Part shown: positions 25,764 to 34,236 of the stretch, one piece after another
Layout: the number at the start of each line of letters is the position of its first letter
Numbering within the stretch: the stretch's first letter is position 1
Assembly (NCBI GenBank): GCA_964448285.1
Contig: CAYUWG010000034.1
Coordinates: forward strand, 1-38,056
Direction of reading: 5' to 3'
Source of the DNA: CAYUWG01 sp964448285
GTDB taxonomy: Bacteria > Bacteroidota > Ignavibacteria > SZUA-365
Length of the DNA stretch: 38,056 nt
The notes under the pieces: generated by a model
The model's database searches: none
Seen by the model: the letters and a program-made list of their open reading frames with translations, nothing else
Told to the model about the DNA's origin: nothing
Position numbers and translations under genes: made by a program

Positions 25764-28595
25764 ATGAGCAATTACACAGTCATCCCTTCTCGCACTTCAC
25801 TCATCCAGTCTGTCGCTGACGACCTTATTGTGCGTGAGCATGACTACTCCGCGAATCTTATCGTCTTCCCCGGCAAGCGACCGAGGCACTTCCTTCTCAA
25901 GGAGCTTGCTGCCCGAGCACAGCAGACGATCGTTCCTCCGACCGCGTTAGACGTCGATCGCTTCATCAATTACTGCTATCGCGAACTCCTCGGTTTGTCG
26001 GCGGAAGATTTCAACGAGATGGATGCCGCAGCGGTGTTGTTCGAAATGCACCTCAACAATGAACGCCCGTTTGGGAAGGAAGAGTTCAAAACTTTGGACC
26101 GCTTTCTCCCTCTCGCAATGCGCATGTTTTCAGAGATGGAGGAACTCCGCATCGGATGCATTCGAAGCGAGGATGTCCGTAAAGTCGTACGCAATCTCGA
26201 AGTCGTCGAGCTGCGTGAACTCGGTACGCTGTACGAAGGTTTTTACGAATCAATCGCCCGTCGCAATGCAAGCACTCGTGCCATGCGTTATGCGACCGTC
26301 GCAAGTGAGATTGCTTCGATAGCGCTGCCGTTCGAGCGCGTCGTCTTCGCTGGTTTTCACGGACTGACGAAATCCGAGGAAATCATTTTTCGCGGTCTAT
26401 TGAAGCATGAGAACGTACGATTCATCTTTCAGCGCGGAGCCGGCTTGCAAAAGGCGATGCAGAAGTTAGGCGTGCGCGATGCATCCATCGACGAAGACGA
26501 AATCACCGCCGAGGTGTCGTTCCATCCCTGTCCCGATACGCATAGCCAGATATTCGGCATGAATCGCGTGCTTGAGGATCTGCTTGAGAATGACATCGCG
26601 GTCAATGAAAACACCGTCATCGTACTGCCGACAGCGGAGTCGCTTTTTCCGGTGATCCAGCATACGCTGCCGCTGTTTCCGGAGGAGAGCGCGAACATCT
26701 CGCTCGGTTATCCGATCCTTCGCACGCCGCTGAGCAGTTTTCTCACGAGCATGGCCGATGCGATCGCATCGAAGATGAATGACCGATTCCACGCACCGGA
26801 GTATTTGAACTTCGTTCTGCATCCTTACACGAAGAACATCACGCTCGGTAAGCGCGCAGATCTCACGCGCATTCTTTTCCACGCAATCGAAGAGATTTTC
26901 TTTTCCGGCGCGGCGCGGATGTTCTTCACGCTTTCGGAGCTTGAAGAGGACGAAAAGCTTTTCCGCGTGCTTGGCGAGCGCTTGAAAAGAATCGATGATT
27001 CGCTCGAAGCGGAAGCGTTGCGCGAGCACTTGCGCGGCATTCACGATAGAACGCTTCGCGCATTCGACCACGTCGAGAATCTCGGTAACTTTGCATCGAA
27101 AGTCATCGCGCTTCTCGAATACGTCAGCGAACACAGTACGGCGAAACGTCATCCCTATTTCCGGCGCTTCATCGATGAGTTCTTGGAGAGAGTGTCGTCC
27201 ATACAAACGTCGCTTCTCGCAACGCACGCATTCGAACGAACGGATTCGTACTTCGCCTTTTTGCGGCACGTGCTGGCGTCCGCGAAAGTCCCCTTCCCGG
27301 GAACTCCATTGCGTGGCGTGCAGATACTCGGTCCGCTTGAAACCCGCAGTCTTCAGTTCGAGCGCGTATTCGTTCTCGATGCGAACGACGATCTCTTTCT
27401 TCCGCGCCGCAGTATCGATATGCTGCTCCCGCTCACCGTACGCCGGGAACTCGGACTTCCCACGTATCTCGATGAAAGCGAATGGCAGACCTACACGTTC
27501 GACGTGCTGTTGAAGGGTGCGAACGAAGTACACCTTTTCTTTATGAACGAAGACGGAAAGACGCCGAGCAGTTTGGTGGAGAAACTTCTCTGGGCACGAC
27601 AAAAACGCGATGGCACCGCCGACATGGAGCAGTACCTCACACCGGTTCATCACGAGGTGAGTCTGATCAATTCGAAACCGGAACCGATTGCCAAGACAAC
27701 GGAAGTGATCGCATACCTTCGATCGATTGCGCATTCCGCATCGGGATTGGATTCATACTTGAATTGCCAGTTGCAGTTCTATTATAAAATTGCGCTCGGA
27801 CTTGGAGAGCGCGAAGAAGTGAGCGGTGAGTTGGAGGCAAAACACGTCGGCACGTTCATCCACGAGGTGCTACGGGTGTTTCACGAGCCGCACAAAGGGA
27901 AAGAGCTGAAAGCATCGGATCTCAAACCAGCGGCCATGGAAGCAGTACTCGATGCCGTTTTCGAAGCGACATTCGGCAAGTACGCTGTCGGCGCGACCTA
28001 TTTCCTGAAAGAGCAGGTGCGCGAGCGGATGAAGGATTACCTTGCGGTGCAGAATGAACTGATCAAGCGCGAGCGGATAGTCATCCGGAATCTCGAACAG
28101 ATGTTGGAAGGTAAGTTGAAGGGTTATTCCATCAAGGGAAGAATCGACCGGATCGAGGAGCGGACTCGCAGAGACGGCAGCGGCAAGTCCCGCATCCTCA
28201 TTTCTGATTACAAGACGGGCAGCAAGCCGGTGGCAACGATTCCCTTCGATGAAATAGAACCGGAGGATCGAACGACGTGGAAGAAGCTGCCTTCCGTGCA
28301 ATTACCGTTGTACGTCATGCTCTCAGAACAGAATGCGGAATCGATCTTTACATCCTCTCAAGCGCAGTACATCTGGCTTGCGGACAAGGAGTTCACTGGG
28401 AATAGCGAGATTGCGCTCTACGCTGACGAAGAGCAGCGAGAGAGGTATCAGCTTAGGCTTGCAGAAGTCGTGCGCAACGTGCTTGAGGAAATTCATAATG
28501 CGGATATTCCATTCAATCCTCCAGACGATTTCTCGCTTGCGTGCAGGTACTGTGCATTCACAACGATCTGCGGAACGGACTGGGCGGTGAAGTGA
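25764..28595 (+). CDS. addB: AddB-type PD-(D/E)XK nuclease/inactivated helicase subunit
   Basis: Partner of the AddA-type protein, 943 aa. The N-terminal helicase-like part (NLIVFPGKRPRHFLLKELA) has lost a proper P-loop, as in RecC-like or degenerate AddB subunits. The C-terminal nuclease (about residues 665-943) has GTFIHEVLR, GRIDRIE and ISDYKTG (D815, K817). Four cysteines frame it: C668 in SYLNCQ, then C927, C930 and C936 (CxxC, five residues, C), the arrangement that binds a 4Fe-4S cluster in AddB and Cas4-type nucleases. It starts 47 bases after hsdR. Normal partners addA and addB are adjacent, so the island between them is the oddity. Confidence 0.85.
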   Translation: MSNYTVIPSRTSLIQSVADDLIVREHDYSANLIVFPGKRPRHFLLKELAARAQQTIVPPTALDVDRFINYCYRELLGLSAEDFNEMDAAAVLFEMHLNNERPFGKEEFKTLDRFLPLAMRMFSEMEELRIGCIRSEDVRKVVRNLEVVELRELGTLYEGFYESIARRNASTRAMRYATVASEIASIALPFERVVFAGFHGLTKSEEIIFRGLLKHENVRFIFQRGAGLQKAMQKLGVRDASIDEDEITAEVSFHPCPDTHSQIFGMNRVLEDLLENDIAVNENTVIVLPTAESLFPVIQHTLPLFPEESANISLGYPILRTPLSSFLTSMADAIASKMNDRFHAPEYLNFVLHPYTKNITLGKRADLTRILFHAIEEIFFSGAARMFFTLSELEEDEKLFRVLGERLKRIDDSLEAEALREHLRGIHDRTLRAFDHVENLGNFASKVIALLEYVSEHSTAKRHPYFRRFIDEFLERVSSIQTSLLATHAFERTDSYFAFLRHVLASAKVPFPGTPLRGVQILGPLETRSLQFERVFVLDANDDLFLPRRSIDMLLPLTVRRELGLPTYLDESEWQTYTFDVLLKGANEVHLFFMNEDGKTPSSLVEKLLWARQKRDGTADMEQYLTPVHHEVSLINSKPEPIAKTTEVIAYLRSIAHSASGLDSYLNCQLQFYYKIALGLGEREEVSGELEAKHVGTFIHEVLRVFHEPHKGKELKASDLKPAAMEAVLDAVFEATFGKYAVGATYFLKEQVRERMKDYLAVQNELIKRERIVIRNLEQMLEGKLKGYSIKGRIDRIEERTRRDGSGKSRILISDYKTGSKPVATIPFDEIEPEDRTTWKKLPSVQLPLYVMLSEQNAESIFTSSQAQYIWLADKEFTGNSEIALYADEEQRERYQLRLAEVVRNVLEEIHNADIPFNPPDDFSLACRYCAFTTICGTDWAVK

Positions 28596-28608
28596 ATCGT
28601 CCTTCTGT

Positions 28609-28632
28609 CGGTGCTCTGCATCGGTCTTTTTT
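28609..28632 (+). terminator. Intrinsic terminator after addB
   Basis: CGGTGC-TCT-GCATCG (one G-T pair) followed within three bases by TTTTTT, 14 bases past the addB stop. A 6-bp stem with a tight 3-nt loop makes it plausible but short. Confidence 0.5.
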
Positions 28633-28677
28633 CAGCGAATGATCCGACGTAGATTGAAGCGGATGAGATACTACAAC

Positions 28678-29037
28678 ATGAGTACACCAATGAAGCAATA
28701 CATTCCATCACTCCTTACCGCTCTCCTCGTCAGTGTTCTGTTCACGGCATGTTCAGAGGAGTCTCCAAGCCTCCGTGTTCGCAATGATCGACAGACGAAG
28801 GCCAACATGCAGATCAAGCCGGCGGCCGGAAACACGATGAACATCAATGACGTCCAGGGCGGGCAGACCACAGGATATATTTCGATCAGCGAAGGAAATT
28901 ATGTCGTTACCGCGACGATCCAGTCGGAATCTGTGTCACCGGAAATAGGCATCACTGCGAAGAACGACATGAACTATACGGTAGTCGTCGCGAACACCGC
29001 TCCACCGACACTCCGCGTCGAGTCCGAAGAAAAGTAG
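28678..29037 (+). CDS. Small lipoprotein of unknown function
   Basis: A 119-aa protein with a signal sequence (KQYIPSLLTALLVSVLFTAC) ending in a lipobox, so Cys25 would be acylated and the protein anchored to a membrane. The mature part, about 95 residues, contains short beta-like stretches (TTGYISISEGNYVVTATIQ, MNYTVVVAN) and could be an Ig-like or carboxypeptidase-regulatory-like fold, but I recognise no family. I chose ATG 28678, which has a GGATGAG site about 10 bases upstream; ATG 28690 is the alternative. It is a separate unit: a terminator precedes it, and 107 bases separate it from the next gene. Confidence 0.7.
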   Translation: MSTPMKQYIPSLLTALLVSVLFTACSEESPSLRVRNDRQTKANMQIKPAAGNTMNINDVQGGQTTGYISISEGNYVVTATIQSESVSPEIGITAKNDMNYTVVVANTAPPTLRVESEEK

Positions 29038-29129
29038 CCTTATCCGAATATCATTCAGGGAGAGGCTCAAGGCCAATCGTTTCGTGACCTCGTCGCAAGG
29101 GAGCGAAGTTTTCTATTCCTCACGGCAGG

Positions 29130-29138
29130 TGCTATTAT
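29130..29138 (+). promoter_or_regulatory. Candidate extended -10 giving a leaderless transcript
   Basis: TGCTATTAT fits TG, one base, TATTAT and ends six bases before the ATG at 29145. Transcription would start at or next to the start codon. No Shine-Dalgarno is visible for this gene, consistent with a leaderless message. The -35 region is weak. Confidence 0.35.
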
Positions 29139-29144
29139 CGCTCC

Positions 29145-29603
29145 ATGACTATCCTGCAGGCAATCGCGTTTCTATTGGGAATTCCTGCGACGTTCTGTCT
29201 TGCAGGGATAGCGTGGTACGTCCTGTTGGTTCAATATCCGTTGTTCGTCCGTGTCGGGCGGCGAAGATTTCCATCGTACCACAGAGGTTATACCTTGCTC
29301 GCGGGTCTCATCATTGCACCGCTCATGATTGTCGAGCTTATCGCATGGACGGTGTTGTTGGTGCTCTCTTTCAGCCATGGGGGATTTTACTGGCATATAG
29401 CTGCGATGGCGTGCCTCGCCGTGATTTGGATCGTGACGATACGATTTCATCGACCGATGCACAGGCTGTTGGGACGTGGCTTCGATCCTCCGGTGTTTCG
29501 GAAAATGCTGTGCTCGCAATGGGTCAAAGCGATCTGTTGGGGTTTCCGTGCTGTGATCGGGCTTATTCTCCTTGCCTCGATGATGCGTATGCATCTCGTG
29601 TAA
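29145..29603 (+). CDS. Small integral membrane protein, unknown function
   Basis: A 152-aa protein with four likely membrane helices: ILQAIAFLLGIPATFCLAGIAWYVLL, LLAGLIIAPLMIVELIAWTVLL, WHIAAMACLAVIWIVTI and ICWGFRAVIGLILLASM. Conserved-looking features are QYPLFVRVG followed by FPSYHRGY and the proline-methionine-glutamate in helix 2 (APLMIVE), a pattern I associate with small uncharacterised DUF-type membrane proteins, though I cannot name the family with certainty. A competing frame at 29084-29653 overlaps it; this one was chosen because its hydrophobic layout is protein-like. It lies 42 bases before the T9SS protein. Confidence 0.65.
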   Translation: MTILQAIAFLLGIPATFCLAGIAWYVLLVQYPLFVRVGRRRFPSYHRGYTLLAGLIIAPLMIVELIAWTVLLVLSFSHGGFYWHIAAMACLAVIWIVTIRFHRPMHRLLGRGFDPPVFRKMLCSQWVKAICWGFRAVIGLILLASMMRMHLV

Positions 29604-29645
29604 CTCCGGCGCGGTTCAGATTATCATCCTCCCGGCGTGAATCTG

Positions 29646-31412
29646 ATGCATAACGAATCCTCCTTTTTTCATTCGCTCTTCATCGTTCTCTTCTGTGCGA
29701 CTGCTTCAGTTGCGCGCGTCGTCAACGTTTCGACGTATGTTCAGCTTCGCGATGCATGCCAGAATGCATTGCCGGGAGATACCATCGTCATCGCATCAGG
29801 GACTTACACCATCACCGGCGCATCTCGAATCATGATCACGAACAGGCAAGGTCCCGTTTTAGTAAAGGGCGCAACCGGCAATCCAACTGATGTAACCGTG
29901 CAAGGACAGGGACAGGACAACAGCGCAGTACAAATGGTTTTCAATCTGGACGATTGTCCGGCGTGGACCTTCAGGGATTTCACGGTGCGAAACAGCTATT
30001 ATCATGGATTCAAGTTCGACCATAACTCAACGGACTGCGCACTCATCAACGTGATCATGCGTGATCACGGAGAGTCGGGTGTGAAAGGAACGAGTGACCC
30101 GCCTTCGGGCAAATACCCGGATCGCCTTCTCATCGATAGCTGCGACATCGGTTTCACGAGCACGAGCGGCGGCACGCGCTCTGTTGTCGAAGGCGTCGAT
30201 GGCGTCGGCGTCAACGATTGGATCATTCGCAATAGCCGATTCGTCAACGTTCAGAAGGGAGGAAATCCGGCGTACGCGATTTTCACGAAGGGGAATTCAT
30301 CGAACACCATCATCGAAGCGAATCGCTTCGAGAATTGCTTCATCGGCGCGTCGTTCGGCGGAGGCGGAACTGCTACGCAATACTTTCGCGATAACAACAC
30401 GACATACGAGCATCGCAACGGCATCATCCGAAACAACGTGATCATGCGGTGTACCGATGCGGGCATTTACATCAACAAGGGGAACAACTGCAAGATCTAT
30501 AACAACACTGTGTTCGAATGCGTGCTGACGATTCAGCTTCGATTCGTTCAATCGACGGGGTACGTTCGGAACAACCTCGTCAAGCGCGCGCTCTCGAATC
30601 CGAATGAACCGATCATCCGGCTTCGCGACGGCGCAACCATGCTCGCGAACGAATCCAATCTTTCCGCCTCGAATGCGGATTTCATAACCCCGACAGGCTC
30701 GTACTCGCAATTGGACCTGCACCTGAAAGCCGGTTCGAGTGCGATCGATGCGGGCGTGAACGTTGCGCCGGACGTCGTCGCGGATTTCGAAGGACAGCAA
30801 AGACCGAGCGGGCAGGCATACGACGTCGGCGCCGACGAACTCGGCGTGATTCCCGTCGAGCTTCAATATTTCGCTGCAGGTGCCGTGGAACTTTGCGTGA
30901 CATTGGAATGGGTGACCGCCTCCGAAACCGACAATTATGGTTTCATCATTCAGCGCTCGTTCGATCTGAAAGAATGGATCGATAGGGGCTTCGTTGCCGG
31001 TGCCGGGACGACGACTCGCAGCAAGGATTACCGCTTTCTCGATTCATGCAGCGAGTGTCCCGATGGAGTGATGTGGTATCGGCTCAAGCAAATGGATTTC
31101 GACGGTCGTTTCGAGTTTTCCCCTATCGTGTCGGTCACCATAGCATCGGATCGAATATCGATCTTGGAGTTGTTTCCCAATCCCGCCGAACGGAGCAATA
31201 TCATTCACATTTCAATACGAACGCAGTCACCGGCGTCCATCCTGATTTCAGATGTTCATGGACATGAAATGATCAGAGCGAATGTGCCTGCAACGGATTC
31301 AGGAGGAAGCACGATCAATATTCCGGTGCATACACTCGACGCAGGTGTGTACTTCGTGCGAATCGAATCCGATGGAGCTATTACATTCAGACGATTCATC
31401 GTGCAACGCTGA
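29646..31412 (+). CDS. Secreted right-handed beta-helix protein with T9SS sorting domain
   Basis: Exported protein of 588 aa. After a signal peptide (FFHSLFIVLFCATASVARV) comes a parallel beta-helix (about residues 25-350), with pectate-lyase-like turns such as VNVSTYVQLRDACQNALPGDTI, FRDFTVRNSYYHGFKFDHN, NGIIRNNVIMRCTDAGIYI and CKIYNNTVFECVL. A DVGADELG segment closes the helix, as in many bacterial beta-helix proteins. A middle domain (about 400-500: VTLEWVTASETDNYGFIIQRS) is fibronectin-like. The last roughly 80 residues (ELFPNPAERS to the end) are a type IX sorting domain, so it crosses the outer membrane by T9SS. Polysaccharide binding or lysis is likely. ATG 29646 chosen over GTG 29637. 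Confidence 0.85.
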   Translation: MHNESSFFHSLFIVLFCATASVARVVNVSTYVQLRDACQNALPGDTIVIASGTYTITGASRIMITNRQGPVLVKGATGNPTDVTVQGQGQDNSAVQMVFNLDDCPAWTFRDFTVRNSYYHGFKFDHNSTDCALINVIMRDHGESGVKGTSDPPSGKYPDRLLIDSCDIGFTSTSGGTRSVVEGVDGVGVNDWIIRNSRFVNVQKGGNPAYAIFTKGNSSNTIIEANRFENCFIGASFGGGGTATQYFRDNNTTYEHRNGIIRNNVIMRCTDAGIYINKGNNCKIYNNTVFECVLTIQLRFVQSTGYVRNNLVKRALSNPNEPIIRLRDGATMLANESNLSASNADFITPTGSYSQLDLHLKAGSSAIDAGVNVAPDVVADFEGQQRPSGQAYDVGADELGVIPVELQYFAAGAVELCVTLEWVTASETDNYGFIIQRSFDLKEWIDRGFVAGAGTTTRSKDYRFLDSCSECPDGVMWYRLKQMDFDGRFEFSPIVSVTIASDRISILELFPNPAERSNIIHISIRTQSPASILISDVHGHEMIRANVPATDSGGSTINIPVHTLDAGVYFVRIESDGAITFRRFIVQR

Positions 31413-31489
31413 TGCGATTGCAGATGGTTCGATGTTTTTTGTACCTTCAAACGGGACGGGCAGCCACTTTACCACAGTAAACAGGATCA

Positions 31490-32467
31490 ATGAATACAAC
31501 ACCGATAACGGACTTCATCAAACACCACTTCCGACATTTCAACGCGGCAGCATTGGTCGATGCTGCGAACGGATACAGGACTCTGCTCGAAAGCGGAGGG
31601 AAGATGTTCATGACGATCGCAGGCGCGATGAGCACCGCAGAACTTGGATTGTCTCTCGCCGAGATGATTCGTCAGGATAAGGTTCACGCAATTACCTGCA
31701 CGGGCGCGAATCTCGAAGAGGACATATTCAATCTGGTTGCGCATGATCATTACGTGCGCGTTCCGAACTACCGCGACCTCACACCGGACGATGAGCAGGC
31801 ATTGCTTGAAAGTCATCTGAATCGCGTCACGGACACGTGCATCCCGGAGATGGAAGCCATGCGGCGACTGGAAAGCGCCGTGCTTGAAGAATGGGTCGAA
31901 GCCGACCGAAAAGGGGCGAGATATTTTCCGCACGAGTTCATGTACCGCGTCATTCGCAGTGGGAAGCTCGAGCAATACTACCAGATCGATCCGAAGGATA
32001 GCTGGATGGTCGCAGCGTGTGAAAGGGACTTGCCGATGTTCGTCCCCGGATGGGAAGATGCGACGTTAGGGAACATGTACGCCGGCCATTGCATGTCGGG
32101 CGACGTCCGAAACGTGCACACGGTTCGAACGGGCATCGAGTACATGATGCGTCTCGCGGATTGGTACACGGAGATCACGGCAGAATCACCGCTGGGCTTC
32201 TTTCAGATCGGGGGCGGTATCGCCGGGGATTTTCCCATCTGTGTCGTGCCGATGCTGCATCAGGATTTGCAGCGGGAGAACGTTCCGCTCTGGGCATATT
32301 TTTGCCAGATCAGTGATAGCACGACGAGCTTTGGTTCGTATTCCGGCGCTGTTCCGAACGAGAAAATTACCTGGGGCAAACTCGGAAAGGACACGCCGAA
32401 GTTCATCATCGAGTCCGACGCGAGCATCGTCGCACCTTTACTCTTTGCATATGTCCTCGGATGGTAG
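31490..32467 (+). CDS. Deoxyhypusine synthase-like protein
   Basis: NAD-dependent enzyme of the deoxyhypusine synthase fold, 325 aa. Landmarks in order are FMTIAGAMSTAELG, ITCTGANLEED, FFQIGGGIAGDFPI, QISDSTTSFGSYSGA and NEKITWGKL. In the last, K297 aligns with the catalytic lysine that carries the aminobutyl intermediate in eukaryotic enzymes. Bacteria lack eIF5A; homologues in bacteria are reported to make homospermidine or related polyamines from spermidine or putrescine, so a polyamine role is the best guess. ATG 31490 fits the family start. No polyamine genes lie nearby. Confidence 0.85.
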   Translation: MNTTPITDFIKHHFRHFNAAALVDAANGYRTLLESGGKMFMTIAGAMSTAELGLSLAEMIRQDKVHAITCTGANLEEDIFNLVAHDHYVRVPNYRDLTPDDEQALLESHLNRVTDTCIPEMEAMRRLESAVLEEWVEADRKGARYFPHEFMYRVIRSGKLEQYYQIDPKDSWMVAACERDLPMFVPGWEDATLGNMYAGHCMSGDVRNVHTVRTGIEYMMRLADWYTEITAESPLGFFQIGGGIAGDFPICVVPMLHQDLQRENVPLWAYFCQISDSTTSFGSYSGAVPNEKITWGKLGKDTPKFIIESDASIVAPLLFAYVLGW

Positions 32468-32527
32468 GAGGCCGTGTGAGTGATTTTTCACACCGCAATG
32501 ACGGAGTCCTAGGGGAGAAACTTTGTC

Positions 32528-32556
32528 TTGTGGAGCCGGATGCCCTTTGATATATT
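32528..32556 (+). promoter_or_regulatory. Promoter of DUF1573 cluster
   Basis: TTGTGG (32528-32533), 17 bases, then TATATT (32551-32556), with TG one base before the -10 (TGATATATT). Transcription would start near 32563, which argues against start codons at 32523, 32565 or 32568 and for ATG 32622. The nine-base -10 matches the one before sigZ. Confidence 0.5.
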
Positions 32557-32621
32557 GTGCCGCAATGATGATCCCGCTCTTCTACTTCGGTAGGAAAAAA
32601 ACGACCAGCACCTCACTCTCG

Positions 32622-33404
32622 ATGACGAATCTTCATCTGCTCATGTTCTTGTCGCTGCTCTTCTTTGCCGCTTGTACGAAATCTTCAGGCCAGGGCATCG
32701 TCTTCGATTCGGAAGTCTATGATTTTGGCAACGTCAAGCAGGGTGAAAAACAGGAGGGCGAATTCGTCTTCCGCAATACCGGCAAGGATACAGTCCTGCT
32801 GATGCCTCCCAAGGCATCGTGTGGATGTACGGCTGCGCTCCTGAGCGAGAGCAGGATTCTTCCCGGAATGCAGGGAAGGATTTCCGCGAGCTTTACGCCA
32901 TTTCGTGGAATGCAGGGTCACGTCGAAAAGACGATCGAGATTTTTCAGCATCTCAATGGCGACCCCTTCCCGATTAAGAAGCTGAAGATCAAAGCGAACG
33001 TCGTCAGTGACGTGATAACGGATAGGACGATGTTGGAATTTCGTAGCGCGGTCGGGGATACTCAGAAACTTACGCTCAGGCTGAAGTCCAACACGACCGA
33101 TACCGTTTCGCTGAAAAACATTTCGCTTGCGGTGCTTCAGTACGTCGATACTTCGAATGGATTGGCGTACAATCCGGACAAAGTGATTTCGAAGCCCCTG
33201 ACCGATTACGACCTTAAGATCCCGCTTGAGGAATTGAAACCGGGTGAGTCAACAGAGTTACAGGTTACCTTTAAGACGGAATATCCCGGGCAATTGAACG
33301 GACACATACGCATGGCATTTCCGAATTCGGAACTCCGCATTCCGGTTGTCGGCGTCGTGTTGCGTAATCGTTCACCGGGCGATTCTTCGTCGATCGAGAA
33401 ATGA
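32622..33404 (+). CDS. DUF1573 lipoprotein, paralogue 1
   Basis: Probable lipoprotein of 260 aa: hydrophobic leader LHLLMFLSLLFFAAC with a lipobox cysteine at position 18. The DUF1573 domain follows (IVFDSEVYDFGNVKQGEKQEGEFVFRNTG, then the hallmark SCGCT in PPKASCGCTAALLSE). The second half is an Ig-like beta domain of the ASH/MSP type that closes with a TFKTEYPGQLNGHIRMAF strand. DUF1573 proteins are abundant in Bacteroidota; their role is not established, though envelope or scaffolding functions are suspected. ATG 32622 is chosen because the promoter lies at 32528-32556 and this start gives a proper lipoprotein signal. First of three tandem paralogues. Confidence 0.85.
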   Translation: MTNLHLLMFLSLLFFAACTKSSGQGIVFDSEVYDFGNVKQGEKQEGEFVFRNTGKDTVLLMPPKASCGCTAALLSESRILPGMQGRISASFTPFRGMQGHVEKTIEIFQHLNGDPFPIKKLKIKANVVSDVITDRTMLEFRSAVGDTQKLTLRLKSNTTDTVSLKNISLAVLQYVDTSNGLAYNPDKVISKPLTDYDLKIPLEELKPGESTELQVTFKTEYPGQLNGHIRMAFPNSELRIPVVGVVLRNRSPGDSSSIEK

Positions 33405-33452
33405 CGCAAGCAAGTTTATCAATGAGAAAACATAAGTTAATAACCCTTTAAC

Positions 33453-33458
33453 AGGAGG
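33453..33458 (+). promoter_or_regulatory. Strong Shine-Dalgarno of DUF1573 paralogue 2
   Basis: AGGAGG four bases before ATG 33463 is the best ribosome site in the window. It selects ATG 33463 over GTG 33460, which overlaps it too closely. Confidence 0.75.
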
Positions 33459-33462
33459 AGTG

Positions 33463-34236
33463 ATGAAAGGAAAAGTCTTTCTTACAATCGTCGGTGTACT
33501 GGCCCTCGCCATCTCCGGCTTTGCACAAACGGAAGAATCGAAGTGCTTCGAAGTGGTCGGTACTTCGGATTTCTATTTTGGAACGATCCATCAGGACTCG
33601 AGTGTGACGCATACTTTCGTGTTCAAGAACAACTGCGGACAGGAAATCAACATCGATAGGGCTGCTGCAAGCTGTGGATGTACCGCTGCAATCCTTTCCG
33701 AGAAAGTGATCAAGCCGGGTGGTGAAGCGAAGATCGAAGTGAAGTTTACGCCGCCGAAAGGCACTCGCGGTAAAACGACGAAGACCGTGAGCGTTTACCT
33801 CAAGGACCAAAGCCAGCCGCACACGATTCTTCGGTTCTCAGCGGACGTGAAAACGGATCTCGATATTGCGCCGCAATACGTTCAGATTCTCGGCGCGGAA
33901 GTCGGAAAACCATCCGTCAGCAAAGCGAACATCAAGAACGTGTCCGATGCTGTCATTGAAATCTCGAACATGGAACTGACGATGACGACGTACGCTGAAG
34001 CCACTGCGGGTGAAGCGGCTTCACAACCATATCCACTCAAGGACGCGACGTTCTCACCGAATAAAATCACGCTCAAGCCGGGCGACAGCCAGGAAATCAC
34101 CATCACGGTAACGCCGGATCGCAAAGGCCAGGTAAACGGAACACTGCGTTTCAAAACTGCGAAGGGAGACAACTTCCTTCAGATTTTCGGTATCGTCCGC
34201 GATAAAGTCGAAGGCGAACAGCGCTCAGAAAAGTAA
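33463..34236 (+). CDS. DUF1573 secreted protein, paralogue 2
   Basis: A 257-aa exported protein with a signal peptide (VFLTIVGVLALAISGFAQ, cleavage after FAQ). It shows the DUF1573 pattern GTSDFYFGTIHQDSSVTHTF, then AASCGCTAAILSE and FTPPKGTRGKTTKTVSVYL, and ends in an Ig-like repeat (TLKPGDSQEITITV, NGTLRFKT). It lacks a lipobox, unlike paralogue 1, so it is probably periplasmic or surface-released. Its own strong Shine-Dalgarno suggests the highest expression of the three. The region before it (33405-33452) is AT-rich and may carry a promoter. It ends directly before paralogue 3. Confidence 0.85.
   Translation: MKGKVFLTIVGVLALAISGFAQTEESKCFEVVGTSDFYFGTIHQDSSVTHTFVFKNNCGQEINIDRAAASCGCTAAILSEKVIKPGGEAKIEVKFTPPKGTRGKTTKTVSVYLKDQSQPHTILRFSADVKTDLDIAPQYVQILGAEVGKPSVSKANIKNVSDAVIEISNMELTMTTYAEATAGEAASQPYPLKDATFSPNKITLKPGDSQEITITVTPDRKGQVNGTLRFKTAKGDNFLQIFGIVRDKVEGEQRSEK

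Noticed and set aside
26466..27734. 422-codon antisense frame within addB
   Set aside because: Cys/Arg-rich composition without motifs; the opposite strand encodes a complete AddB protein with its nuclease and Fe-S cysteines.
29084..29653. 189-codon frame overlapping the small membrane protein
   Set aside because: Serine/cysteine-rich and without consistent hydrophobic layout; the overlapping 152-aa frame has four clean membrane helices and a promoter next to it.
32474..32510. Inverted GTGTGA/TCACAC and MITE-like bases between the DHS-like gene and the DUF1573 cluster
   Set aside because: Only 6-bp arms and no T-run, so not a terminator; similarity to the MITE is too short to call a copy, and is noted only as a possible remnant.
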